Of a stretch of DNA of 64,000 nucleotides, positions 23,831-34,184 are shown in pieces. Position numbers and translations under genes: made by a program. Source of the stretch: Acridotheres tristis (taxonomy: Eukaryota; Chordata; Aves; Passeriformes; Sturnidae); assembly GCA_037013685.1 (NCBI GenBank), contig CM072887.1, positions 89,424,347 to 89,488,346 on the forward strand, given 5' to 3'. The notes beneath the pieces are model-generated. The model did no database searches, was not told the origin of the DNA, and saw nothing but the letters and a program-made list of their open reading frames with translations. How positions within the stretch are numbered: position 1 is the first letter of the stretch; each line of letters opens with the position of its first letter.

Positions 23831-25915
23831 CTGGATCAGAAGAGAGAAAACAACTAATGAAGTATATACCATGGTAGAACTGGTAAACCTGCCTTTCCAA
23901 TAAAAGTTTCTTTTCTACATATAGCATTCAGTTGCAAACGCAGCTTTTAATAAACTGAGTATCAGATTTTAGCAGCAGATTTTTTTAGCATATTTATGTC
24001 CCCTAAATTAATTGTAATGGAAATAACAGAAGTGTGACACTAGTTAACTTTTCATTTAATCTATTTAAAACACACTACCAGCTTAACAAGCAATATGTTA
24101 ATACATGACTGCTCACTCTTACTATTATTTAATCACTTTTAATCGTCAGATTAATTAAAAATTTGAAAATCAATTGATATAACACAACTTACAGAACAAA
24201 ATTACGTCACCACAATAGAATTTTTCCTTGCCCAAACTCACAGAAAATTTTGCAGAAATATTACTTAATAGTTTCCAATTGACTTCAATTTTCACTTTAT
24301 TTGTATTGAAATATTTATATTGAAATTGAAAATTAAGTACATATAACAGGAGCAAATAAAATTTCGTATCAGTTGCCTTATGCAACTTCAGATATTCAGA
24401 TTTAATTAGCTTGCTTCATTAAGCAGATTAATAAATTCTTCAAGGAATCAAGTCAGTCTTGGTTGAGAATATCTTCAAACAACCAATCAAAGACAGAAGT
24501 ACTGACAAGGAGGGATAAACAAATAAAACTCATAACAATCTCTTCATTAATTTTATATAAGACAGGCACTAAAGTGACCTACATTTCCACTGGCCATGCC
24601 GCTTTTCCATTTTGAATGACAAACCAGGAAAATTTCAAACACTGGAGAAATGGCAGTTCACCAAAAACAACTTCATGCAAAGGCCAGACAACTCTAAGAA
24701 CTCATGAATAAAACTGAGCTTCATTTTAAAAGGGTCATCCTTAGCAAATACTGCTTAATTACCTTAAGCGATTATTTATTATGTAGTCACATCTGTCTTC
24801 CTTCTAAATGAAAACCAGAATAATGCTCCAACTATTCATAACACTAGAAGCACTTTTATAAAGATTACAGTATTTTTACAATCACTAGAAATATTTTTGA
24901 CATATAGGAAATATGAAACAAAGCACTTCCTCATGCAAAGCACTGGGAAAAATCTTATCAATTCTGCGACTTCAGATATAAATGGGAATTTAAGACAAGT
25001 CTACTTCAGTGTGCTTATAACTGTGTTCATTCTACTACTACACTGGGGCAGATTCTGCCAGAGTTGCTTTTTTCCTTGGTAGTTCAATTATGAAAAACAA
25101 TGCACTTGCATTTGAAAAGATAGTATTTTACATCAAATATTTTAGAACTCTCATAGCTAAAATTCTCCTAGAAAAAGATCGGAACATCATTTCAGTAAAG
25201 GTCTAACTAGGAACTTAAAAGGATGCTACTTCAAAACTCCATGCACTTGCACTAGGATCAAAGGTGTATTTCAAAATTAGTCAATTTCAGCTAATCAAAT
25301 AGATTCCAGCAAAAGGCAAGGCTTTTTGCAGTTTTTGTACAGTTGATGGAAAGGAAAACAAGTGCTTGACGCTTTTTTGAACTTTTGAACTAGAAGCGCT
25401 CTGAGACCGGTTCTTGTAAACGACGGCCTTAGAAGTTCTCAGAGAAGGCGGTGATCGCAGAGGAAAACGGCCATAAGAGGGCAACTTGGCGAGGCAGAAA
25501 TGTTGAGATGCAGAAGAAAGCCACGAGTGACCGGGGTAGGAAGAACAGAGGGGCCGCGGGGCAGTGTCCCAGCGGGAGGCCCCTACAGCAGCACACAAGC
25601 GGAGGGAGGCGTCCGGCCTTGCCCGCCCCGGCGGCCGCGCAGCGGGGCCAGGCCTGCGCCCGGGCATAGCTCGCTTCCACCCGGGCCGACCAGGGAGGGT
25701 TCGCGGCGAGTCAGAGCAGCCCGCGGGCGAGTCCTGACCATACCGCCAGCGGGGGCCGGGCCCCCACAGCGGCCCGTCACCCGCCCTGCCGGGAAGCGCC
25801 GGGGCAAGGGCCGTAAGGAGAGACAGGGGGCAGCGGCAACGCGGAGCCCGTGCCATCCCCGCGGCTCCTCTCGGCCGCGCCGGGAGAAGCCACCGTAGGG
25901 CGGCCGAGCCGGTAC
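23831..25915 (-). other. MCPH1 intron 1
   Basis: A 2.1-kb intron with the donor GTACC inside the CpG island and the acceptor GATCCAG before exon 2. Apart from the GC-rich right end it is AT-rich, and no repeat was recognised. Confidence 0.8.
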
Positions 25916-26120
25916 CTTTCAGGACGGGCTCCATTGGCGGCACAGCCCGGCAGCTCGCAGCGCCCGCCACGGTTCAAACCCGGCCCCGCGCATAACCCCG
26001 CCGCGCCTGCGCGTGAGAGCGGGCGCGGCCCGGCCAGGGCAGGGCTGCTGCGGGACGCCGAGCGGCTGTGGCGTCCCAACGCCCTGGTCGGAAATGGGGT
26101 GTGCTCGGCCCAGCTCCGGC
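25480..26120. promoter_or_regulatory. CpG-island promoter of MCPH1
   Basis: This is the only strongly GC-rich, CpG-dense stretch in the window, and it is set in otherwise AT-rich DNA. It covers MCPH1 exon 1, its 5' untranslated region and the start of intron 1. No clear TATA box precedes the ATG, as expected for a broad housekeeping promoter. Runs such as CCCCGCCGCGCC and GGGGCGG-like motifs offer Sp1-type sites. Such islands often fire in both directions, so a plus-strand transcript toward 26 kb is possible but not shown. Overlapping long ORFs on both strands here come from a lack of AT-rich stop codons. Confidence 0.85.
25916..25934 (-). CDS. MCPH1: MCPH1 exon 1 (start codon)
   Basis: This 19-base coding exon encodes MEPVLK plus the first base of a glycine codon, then the donor GTACC. 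Human exon 1 encodes the similar MAAPILK and also stops after one extra base, so the splice phase is conserved. The start was chosen because it lies in the CpG island, gives the family N-terminus, and joins in frame to exon 2. The bird protein is one residue shorter here than the human one. Context around the ATG is only fair: C at -3 and G at +4. The long open frame that reads through this exon (25970 to 25287) is a by-product of GC-rich DNA; its part beyond 25916 is intron. Confidence 0.88.
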
Positions 26121-26169
26121 CCTTTCCGGCACCGGGGAAGGCTTGGAACAGCCGAATGCAGCTGGAAAC

Positions 26170-26875
26170 AGTGTCACAGGATTAATTAGGTTGGAAAATA
26201 CTTCTGAGATCATCGACTCCAACCTACGACCCAACACCACTTTGTGAACTAGACCATGGTCACATCCAGTCTTTCCGTAAACATCTCCAGGGATAGTGAC
26301 TCCACCACTAGTCTGGGCAGCTCGTTCCAGTATCTAATCATCCTTTCCCTTAAAAAGTTCTTCCTAATATCCAGTCTAAACCGCCCCTGGCATAGCTTAA
26401 GACTATGTCCTCTCATCCTGTCACTAGCTCCTGGGACAAGAGACCGACCCTTAGGTGGCTACAACCTCCTTTCAGGCACTTGTAGAGAGCAGTAAGATTC
26501 CTCCTGAGCCTCCTCCAGGCTAAACACCCCCAGCTCCCTCAGCTGCTCCTCACAGGACCTGTGCTCCAGACCCTTCCCCAGCTCTGCTGTCCTTCTATGG
26601 ACCTGCTCCAGCTCCTCGATGTCCTTTCTGAATTTGAGGGGCCCAGAACTGGACACAGCACTCGAGGTGTGGCCTCAGCAGTGCTGAGTACAGGGGGACA
26701 ATCACTGGTTCTGGTCCTGCTGGCCACACTATTGCTGATAGAGGCCAGGATGCCACGAAGTTTTGGCAAAGCCAAACACCAAGTGAATTTTCTGTCACCG
26801 TTTGCCATAAGGAGTCCTAAAGAGGCATTCCTGAAGAATTCTAGTTTGTAGGAAAGTCCAGCATCAGAAAACTGG
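26170..26875 (-). mobile_element. CR1 LINE 3' fragment upstream of MCPH1
   Basis: On the plus strand it begins AGGTTGGAAAATACTTCTGA and continues through ATCTCCAGGGATAGTGACTC, ATAAAAAGTTCTTCCT-like and TGTCCTCTCATCCTG blocks to CTGAGTACAGGGGGACAATC. This is the reverse complement of a CR1 ORF2 end plus 3' untranslated region. On the minus strand, decayed ORF2 text includes [17 protein letters not shown] and [11 protein letters not shown]. It sits only about 240 bases upstream of the MCPH1 start codon, just outside the CpG island. Confidence 0.88.
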
Positions 26876-27039
26876 TGGTCTCTCAACTCTCTGGTGGCCC
26901 AAACTGCAGTGTCTGAAGTCAGAAAACAAATAACAGAAAAAGGCAGTGAAATAGGGGTTAGCTAAGAGACTGTGAGACAGTGCTTACTAAAGCATGTAAA
27001 ACTGCTTGAGAGCAACTATGCTATTAATTATAGTTAGGG

Positions 27040-27700
27040 AACCCTAACAGGAGCTGGCTTTGGTGTTCAAAGGCTGGAGTGTAGCAAATGTGATACCAGA
27101 GGGAAGTTAGAGAAAAACTCATGATTTCCCCAGGGAAAAATTATAAAATGCATAATAAAATAAGGGAATTAGTGAGTGTAAGGAGATTTATTGTGAGAAA
27201 GAAGAAGCACATCGAGGAAAATGATGCTGCACAGCTTTATTATGCAACTCACAGAGTTCAGGAGTTACTATATGGTTGTACAAATTGATGCTGTTCTGAA
27301 ATCTTCAAAATGTAATACCAATTTCATAATCTCAAAAATAATATAACTGACATGGAGAAACAACAGAGATGCAACACGAAGATACTAAGTGATTTGCATA
27401 TGAGAAATAGCTATTCAGACAAGGACTTGTCAGCTTAGAAAAAAAAAGGTGGAAGAGGGAATGTACTAGAGGTCCTTAAAATCATGAGTGTATGCAGAAG
27501 GTGAACATGGAGCTGTGTATTCCCAACAACAGCTAGTGAGCACCAAAACAGATAACCAGATGGGTCTTCTCAGAAGACACATTTCCACATTGTGCCCCAT
27601 GAGGCTGTGGAAGTGTTCAGAATGCTGGCAAACCACGTGGTTTCTGAAGCAAATCCAGCAGATTAGTAAAAAATATTTTAAGACTATCAAAAATGTACAA
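27040..27700 (+). mobile_element. Ancient CR1/L3-like LINE fragment
   Basis: Near 27410-27490 the text ACAAGGACTTGTCAGCTTAG, then a GGTGGAAGAGGG step and GAGGTCCTTAAAATCATGAG, follows the order of old amniote CR1/L3 ORF2 ends (encoding a Phe-Ser-Leu-Glu-like block then Val-Leu-Lys-Ile-Met). A later GAGGCTGTGGAAG segment fits the same scheme. It is heavily diverged, and the start is uncertain. Confidence 0.45.
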
Positions 27701-28559
27701 AACCACCTTTCCCTTAGTAAAGCCCTGAATTATATATTGCTGGACTATGAGAAGGTACAGGGAACACTTTGGCATCTTCTTTTCTTTTGTTCTTTTTTAG
27801 TTATTTGGCACTGGAGAGACAATGGTGACCTTTTTTGGTTTTTAGGTTTTGGTGTGGCCCATTATGCCCATTCTTACTTTCATGTAAAGACTGAGATCTT
27901 TACTCGTAGGAGTCTATTGAGCAGATGGCTATACTAATGCTTTTTAGATATGTTAATCTAGTATGTAATATTTTGACACTGATCCAGTTTGTTTCATTTC
28001 CAGGGCAATGGTATGGCACTAGATCTGTGGCAAGTTTTGAGCATAAGTTCTTGGGTGCTTCCTCTTTTGAATGTGTGACAGACTTCCTTTTGTATTCACT
28101 ATGTGTATAAAGTAACCAGCCAATCTATGTGTGTTTGTTTTTTATCTACATATCCTTTGTACTTCTGTCAGTATGTTACACAGTTCTTTGCTAGGCAATA
28201 ATAAATTATTTTTACCAAGGTTCTCAACTGTGTCTCAAGGAAAAGGGAGTCTTGTCTAATGCAGTGTCTATGAACATTGATCTGAAGGCAAGTCCAGGAG
28301 TGGAGATAGGGGAGATTTAAATGTACATTGAAAACTCTCAGTAAAAAAACTCCACAGGCTGCGTTTGAGCCTGAAAGGTAGTAGCAGGTTTTATAGATGC
28401 TAAAGCAAATATGCTGAAATGTGTAATTATACCTGCATGCTTCAATAATATACTGGTACAGACAACAAAAAGTAGTAATTGCAAGAAGATGGAATCCATT
28501 ATCAGAACAGATTAGGACTACTCATGAGAAGACTAGGTTTTGTGCAGAGGCTCAGAGGC
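27701..28559. other. Intergenic, no feature seen
   Basis: AT-rich sequence upstream of MCPH1. The 149-codon plus-strand frame that ends at 27937 starts inside the old LINE and shows no recognised domain. Confidence 0.5.
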
Positions 28560-29185
28560 CTGTCACTCGGGCGAGAACACTTTTACTTTGGAAGGGCAAG
28601 AAGCAAGCAAGGAGAAACACATCTCTTGACTGGGGTGAGAAGTGCCTTCCTCCCATAGGCCTTTGCAGGCACATGTTAATCCCTTAAGTTTTATTGGTTA
28701 GTACAGTTGATGTCACCCCTGTTCACCTCGGTTTAGCCTCTGTTTACCATATATGTACCTTCCCAAGAATGTTCTTCCCTCTCCTGATCCTCATTGGTCC
28801 TGGTTTGCCGCAGTGCTCCATCCCTGTCACCAATTGATTCTCCCAGTTGGTTATCCATCCTCTGCACCACTTTCACCCACTCCCATCGGCCTTTGACCCT
28901 CAGATCCTCCTGCCCTTGTCCCATATTTAACCCTGTGCCCTCAACCCCATCTTATCTTTGTCCCTGGACCCTCTTTGAGACCCCATAAACCTTCCCTCAG
29001 ATTTTCATACAAAGAGCTGTCCTTCGCCTTCTTCATCAGCCAGTTTTCTTTTAAGCAAGTGTGCTCTGGGCTCCAAAAGCACTGGTCACTCACAGAGGAA
29101 CCCAGTGAAGCGCACTGCTTCAGTTTGAGTTCCTACCTTTTTTATCACAGAAATAAATACACAGAATACTGAAACTGTCCCACAG
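28560..29185 (+). mobile_element. Probable solo LTR (type unknown)
   Basis: This is a C-rich block unlike its surroundings. It starts TGTCACTCGGGCGAGAAC and could end CTGTCCCACA, giving TG..CA ends. It contains inverted CCAAT boxes (ATTGGTTAG, ATTGGTCC), a TATA-like CATATTTAACC or CCCATAAACC, and near the end an AATAAA (29153-29158). That order suits the U3, R and U5 parts of an LTR. I saw no clear target-site duplication, so the borders are tentative. Confidence 0.4.
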
Positions 29186-30734
29186 ATTTACAGTTTTGTT
29201 TTAAACAGTTGGAGTTTTGACCTCAGAGTTACTTTAGGATTTACAAGAACTTAATTCTCAGGTGGTGACTAAACTTCAGAATTCCACTGGTAGTTCATAG
29301 TTGTCTGTTCTTGTGCCAGTATTGTCTTGCTGTCAGTTACTCAGCATTTATCATCCCCTAGTACTTACAGAATGCAGCACTTTATTTTTACAGCTGCTAT
29401 TTTGCCAGTTTGAATACATCACGGTGTTTTAGCCTTCATGCCACAATGAACTTCTGAAAATGACAGTGAATGGGGCTTATTTACATTAAGTAAACATAAT
29501 GTAAAGGCCCTCTAAATACACTTGTTATTTGGCTTGATAATATGTAATGTCATAGTGCCTATAAAGCTAGGAATGTAGCATTAACTATTAGATTGGTATG
29601 ATTTCTCTACAGTCAGTACTTGCTAGGATATACACGTAATTGAATGCTGCACTTGGAAGAAAGAGTTTTACAGGTTAATTATATTGAGACAGGAATTAAC
29701 TGTGAAAGTTACATTTCAGTTGACCTCCTAATCGAAAAGAAGTAAGAGTTCCAAAAAAGTAAAAGCCCTATAAACACCTAAATGTTTCCTAGCCATCCAA
29801 GAAATCCTGGGGAGAAAAAAAAAATAAAATCCATCAATGCAATAATTTTCCAGATTTAGGTAAAATACAAAAAAGACCTGTATTCTCAAGTGGTGCTTTG
29901 GTAATTCAAAAGATTCCTTCTCAGCCAGCCCTTGATTTATTGATACAAATTGGATGTGAACTTTGGATGATATTTTGTAAGGCTATATCACAGAGACAAG
30001 TTCTCAGACATAGAATAAAGATGGTGGGCTACTCTCTGGGACTTGACGTTAAGTATATGAAGGATTCCTAGAACAAATAAGGAGGTTTGCTATTATTAAG
30101 TAAAGTCTGATCTTGTATATTGATTATTGGATGGTCTTTGTTTGTTTATTTGGTTGGGTGGATTTGTGAGCCTATTTCCAGTTTGTGCAAACAACAGCTT
30201 TAACTTTTTGTATTTATTTTTTTTAATCTTAAATTTCCAATGTGAGTTATGTCCCAGATAAACAGTTGCTTCCTCTAAAGTGGTAAATCCCAGTCAATCA
30301 GTTCGTGTCTTTAAGACCTGAGCACTTTGTATAAAAACTGGAGTTATTATCTCTACAATGCTACTTGACCATTACAGATGCAGAAGTGGGAAGAAGTGCT
30401 TGGAGCAGGTACAAACTTGGCATGCTGCCTTCATGGAGGAAGCTCCCGAAATCAGCTCTGGCTGTCCACATCAACCATCATTGTCTCCTCTTACAAGGTA
30501 GACTTCTTGTTTTCTGAGTAAGCCTAACAGTTTTTGTCTATGCCTGTTTCAGTTTGAATATTGATTTTTAAAGTAGCATACAAAACTGTGCAGTGTTTTG
30601 GTGGTCATGTTCTGTGCCATTAATACTGGACAGACAGATATACTTTATGTACTCCACCCTGGGATCCTTTTCTCAGGACTACGTAACTATTCTGTGATGA
30701 ACTAACATTTCCAGCTCATGAGCTCTGGGATTGT
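29186..30734. other. Intergenic, no feature seen
   Basis: AT-rich DNA without recognised repeats or coding blocks. Confidence 0.55.
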
Positions 30735-31190
30735 AACTGTTTGTTTATTAGTTTCCAAATAGTAAAAGAAACCCTGTCCCATCTCTCCCCCTGGCTGTGC
30801 CCACCATTAACCATGCCCAGCTCGTGCCACAGCGCCCCCTGCAGCCGCGGGGGAATCATCACACCCACCCTGCCCGGCCAGGAGCCAGCAGCGCCCCTGC
30901 CGGCTGTGACTGGAACTGCACCAAGGGGAAAGTGCCTGCGGCTGAGAGAAGGCTCACGAAGTTTCTGGTTTGGTTTGTTGTTGCTGCTATTGTTGTTTGT
31001 TTGTCTTGTTATATATATATTCTAGTAAAGAACTGTTATTCCTTTGCCGATATCTTTGCCTGAAAGCCCCGTGATTTTGAAGTTATAATAATTTGGAGGG
31101 AAGGGGTTACATTTTCCATCTCCTGCCTTCCTTGGCAGATGCCTGTCTTTTATACCAGGACGATAAGATAGAGGTGTCAGTAGCCTCAGA
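30735..31190 (+). mobile_element. Solo LTR fragment, passerine ERV type
   Basis: A GC-rich left part (CCGCGGGGGAATC, GTGCCTGCGGCTGAGAGAAG) passes into a GTTGTTTGTTTGTCTTG run, TATATATATTCTAGTAAAG and AACTGTTATTCCTTTGCC. It then continues with TTGCCTGAAAGCCCC, TAATAATTTGGAGGGAAGG and TACATTTTCCATC. That order matches LTRs I recall as abundant in songbird genomes. No internal viral genes flank it, so it is a solo LTR. Its family (probably ERVL-like) and exact ends are not certain. Confidence 0.6.
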
Positions 31191-33399
31191 GGCATTGTAG
31201 TCTTTTTTCTTCCCCACAAGCAGAATGCCTCCTGAGATTGCCAACAGTAGCTTGTTTGTTCTCCTGTTTTCCTCCTTTGGCTGATGCTTTAAAAGGCATG
31301 TTTTAACTTTCCACTTCTGTTTTGCAGAGTAGTTAATTCTAAACAGACAAGAGGAAATTCCTATCTCATATTTTCCTATTTATAGTATATATTATAAAGA
31401 CTATTAGTACATTAGTACTAATTAGTACATTTAGAATATTAGTAAAAACCCCCCAAAACAAAACAGAAAAAACAGCTTTTTAATAGCCATTGTGAGCAAT
31501 ATTGGGAAAAAAGTTGTACATGCTTGTGAGATGTATGTGTATTTCTCATTATTTGTCTTATTTGTCATATTGTCAAAAAAAGTTACTGCTACTCTCAGTC
31601 CTTGTTTATGTTTCATTGAACATGGAAAATATTATGAGGGACATTTATTTTCTTCCATAAAAAAAGTGTAACATTATGGATTGCATAGTCTTACAAAATT
31701 CTTGAATGTTCTCATCAATGAGATGATTTTTTTCATCTTCCAATGAGAAGTTCATGATTAAGAAAATGATATGAAGTAAGTATGAGACCTTTTTCAGGAA
31801 ATAAAAAAGCATATAATACCTTTTACTTTGAGCTGAGGCAGTGGCCAGTTTTTTTCCTATCCTGTAATTACAAAATCACTGTTTTTATATCCACAGTGAA
31901 TGTGCTGACAAAGCACCAGCTTTATTTTGCATTTATGAATCAGTGATAATAGGATAGAGATCTATCCTTGTTAAGTTGTAATTCACCCAGTAAAACAACG
32001 TCTTGATGCACTGTGACCCCAGAGGCTTATCGTGGAAGGAAAAGACAGCAACATACTGAAAAATAACAGCCCATAATGAAATTGAGAGTATGACTTAACA
32101 ACATGCTAATAAGCAGGTGTCTGTGCCATTCATGATGGCATGGAAGGCTTATGCATTTCCCCTCTGAGCAGTCTTCACTGCCTGCAGTTCAGGCTGAGAT
32201 TGCAGCTATGAAGGGGTTGAAAAGTTTATCTGACCTCTGTACTGAAATTCTGTTGTGGAGGTTTGTGATTTTCCCAAGCAATGTAGAACTGTACTACTGA
32301 ACACAGGCTTCTTTCTTTTCGTCTGTCTCTGGGGAGATGCAGCTCTGGACTGCGGAAGACAGCGTTAACAACGAATATCCCCAGTGCTTCCTGATCCTAC
32401 CCTCACTTGGCAAAGCTGCCCAAAAGATAATGTTTAAAAACACAGTCCTTTTGTGTGTGTTCAGATAGGTCTTGCTTGAACATGTGAGAGCAGTTTAAGG
32501 TTTCCATCTCCTACTGTAAGCTCCACAGCTTACCTGAGTCTCAGGAAAAGTAGTGGTAGGGTAAATTTGAAGTTAAGGCTGTGAACTGAAGCAGGATTCA
32601 CATTTGCTGCAGCTGACTCATCCAGAAGCAGTGGACACAGCAAAAAGAACAGTGGTGTGAACTCATATCTCCCTGACATGAATGACCAAAGCTCATTTGA
32701 AAGCATCTGAAGTGCTTTACTTGCCAGCTAGAATTTCCAACTTGTATAAAGGATGATGTGGTATACACAGGAAAGGAACTTTCTGTTACTGTCTCTTTGG
32801 GAATAGGCAGCAAAACAAGGAATATTGCTATACTTATAACTATAGTTCGCCTACATCCTGTCAGTAGAGCTTGTCTCCCAAGTTAAATAGGATATGGTAG
32901 GGCTCAGGCTTAGAGAAGGGTGACTGATGTGAGCAGAAGTATGCCATAGAGTCCATATGGTTTAGTGAGCCTCAGTATTGTCTGGAAAACAGCTAAGTGT
33001 GTAAAAAAGGGGTGTACAAACTGATGAGTGACCTGGAGAGGGATACTGGGGAAAGGCTGTTTGCTCTCTTTTCCCAATTAAGTACAAGCATTCAAAGAAG
33101 TCAGTAGAAGTCATATTCATAACAAAAAGAAAATGTGATTTTTTTCAACTCAAGAGGAAATTAAACTGTAGAACTCCTAGCAGCTGGGTGTTGCAGCTGG
33201 CAGAAGTGGTCACAGAATTCAAGTGGGTTACTAAGTATTTCACAATTATACCTAGTTCAGGAAATCCTGAAACCATAAATAGGTAGAAACTCTATCCGAG
33301 ACAAGTTACTGGGTTAGATAAGCTCTGACTGAGAATGCATATTTTTATGTCTCTAAAGTTTCAAGGTGTGAGAACCTTGATGCTGTAAGAAAGGAATAA
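31191..33399. other. Intergenic, no feature seen
   Basis: Mostly AT-rich DNA. It includes clustered AGTAC and ATTAGTAC words near 31405-31440. No gene was identified. Confidence 0.5.
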
Positions 33400-33845
33400 A
33401 TTAAGTTTGTGACTCCAGCTGAGGGGTAATGCCAGCCCTCCTGAGTTTAAGACTGCCATTTGGAGGGACCTGAATGGGCTGATGGGAACCTTGTTAAATT
33501 CAACAAATATCCAAAGTCCTGCACCTGTACAGGAAGGATTTATAGCAATAATAAAGTGTGGTTTGGGTTCTTAGTGTACGAGGAAGACATGGAGAATCTG
33601 CAGTAAATTCAGTGAAGGACCATCAGGATGACTGGAACATTTGTCCTTTGAGGAGAGATTGAGGTAACTGGGCCAAGCAATGGAGCAGGTTTCCCAGAGG
33701 GCTAGTGTAATATCTGTTCTTGGAAGTGTTCAATATTTGCTTGGAAGCAAATATTGTCTGAGTTGAGTGTTGTACCTGACTAGACAAATCCCCAAGATCC
33801 CTTCCAACTGGATTTATCCTTTAATTCTAGGAATTTTCAGCTAGA
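33400..33845 (+). mobile_element. Old CR1 LINE 3' fragment
   Basis: The text AGGACCATCAGGATGACTGG, TTGAGGAGAGATTGAGGTAA, CAATGGAGCAGGTTTCCCAG, then AGATCCCTTCCAACTGGATT and TTCTAGG follows the CR1 ORF2-end and 3' tail order, with deletions. It is diverged. Confidence 0.6.
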
Positions 33846-34184
33846 TCACCTCCCTGAATTAAGTCAGTGCATGACTTCTGAGGAACAGTGTCTGCAAAGC
33901 AGGGACGGGGCCACATTATCGAAGGAGTGAAAGCTCTTCTGACTTGTATGAATGTAAGATGTTGTGGAATTGGTCCATGACATCTTTCACCTTGTGCTGT
34001 AGACCAGGACAGTGTTCTGAATGTGGAACAAAACACCTGGAACAAAATCACCTGCAACCTTATCTTGTAGAGAAGAGCAGGCTTCTGCCTTCTTGGGACC
34101 TGGATTAAAGATATGATGAGAAAACTTCATACTCTGGTATGACTCCCAGATTATTACCTGTTACTGATTTTTCATATAGGCAAT

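Larger units (their letters stand above)
11151..25934 (-). other. MCPH1: MCPH1 gene body, coding exons 1-8 (3' part outside window)
   Basis: Eight coding exons join in frame: 25934-25916, 23830-23739, 21444-21326, 16622-16538, 15977-15857, 15561-15421, 14444-14349 and 12152-11151. All have AG acceptors and GT donors. Together they give 1,675 coding bases, or 558 codons plus one base. The exon plan (very short exon 1, BRCT in exons 1-4, one very large exon 8) is that of mammalian MCPH1. Microcephalin is a nuclear and centrosomal protein. It restrains condensin II before mitosis and takes part in the DNA damage response and in brain-size control. Introns 1 to 7 are about 2.1, 2.3, 4.7, 0.56, 0.30, 0.98 and 2.2 kb. 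BRCT2 and BRCT3 (human exons 9-14) are not seen in positions 1-11150. The identification rests on my recall of the human protein and was not searched. Confidence 0.95.

Noticed and set aside
25287..25970. 227-codon minus-strand frame over the CpG island
   Set aside because: It includes MCPH1 exon 1 but continues through the GTACC donor into intron 1. The long frame reflects GC-rich DNA with few stop codons.
25500..26185. Plus-strand frames of 111-132 codons in the CpG island
   Set aside because: Pro, Arg, Gly and Ala-rich translations with no domain; shadows of GC-rich promoter DNA.
27488..27937. 149-codon plus-strand frame
   Set aside because: Begins inside an old LINE remnant and runs into AT-rich DNA with no recognised motif.
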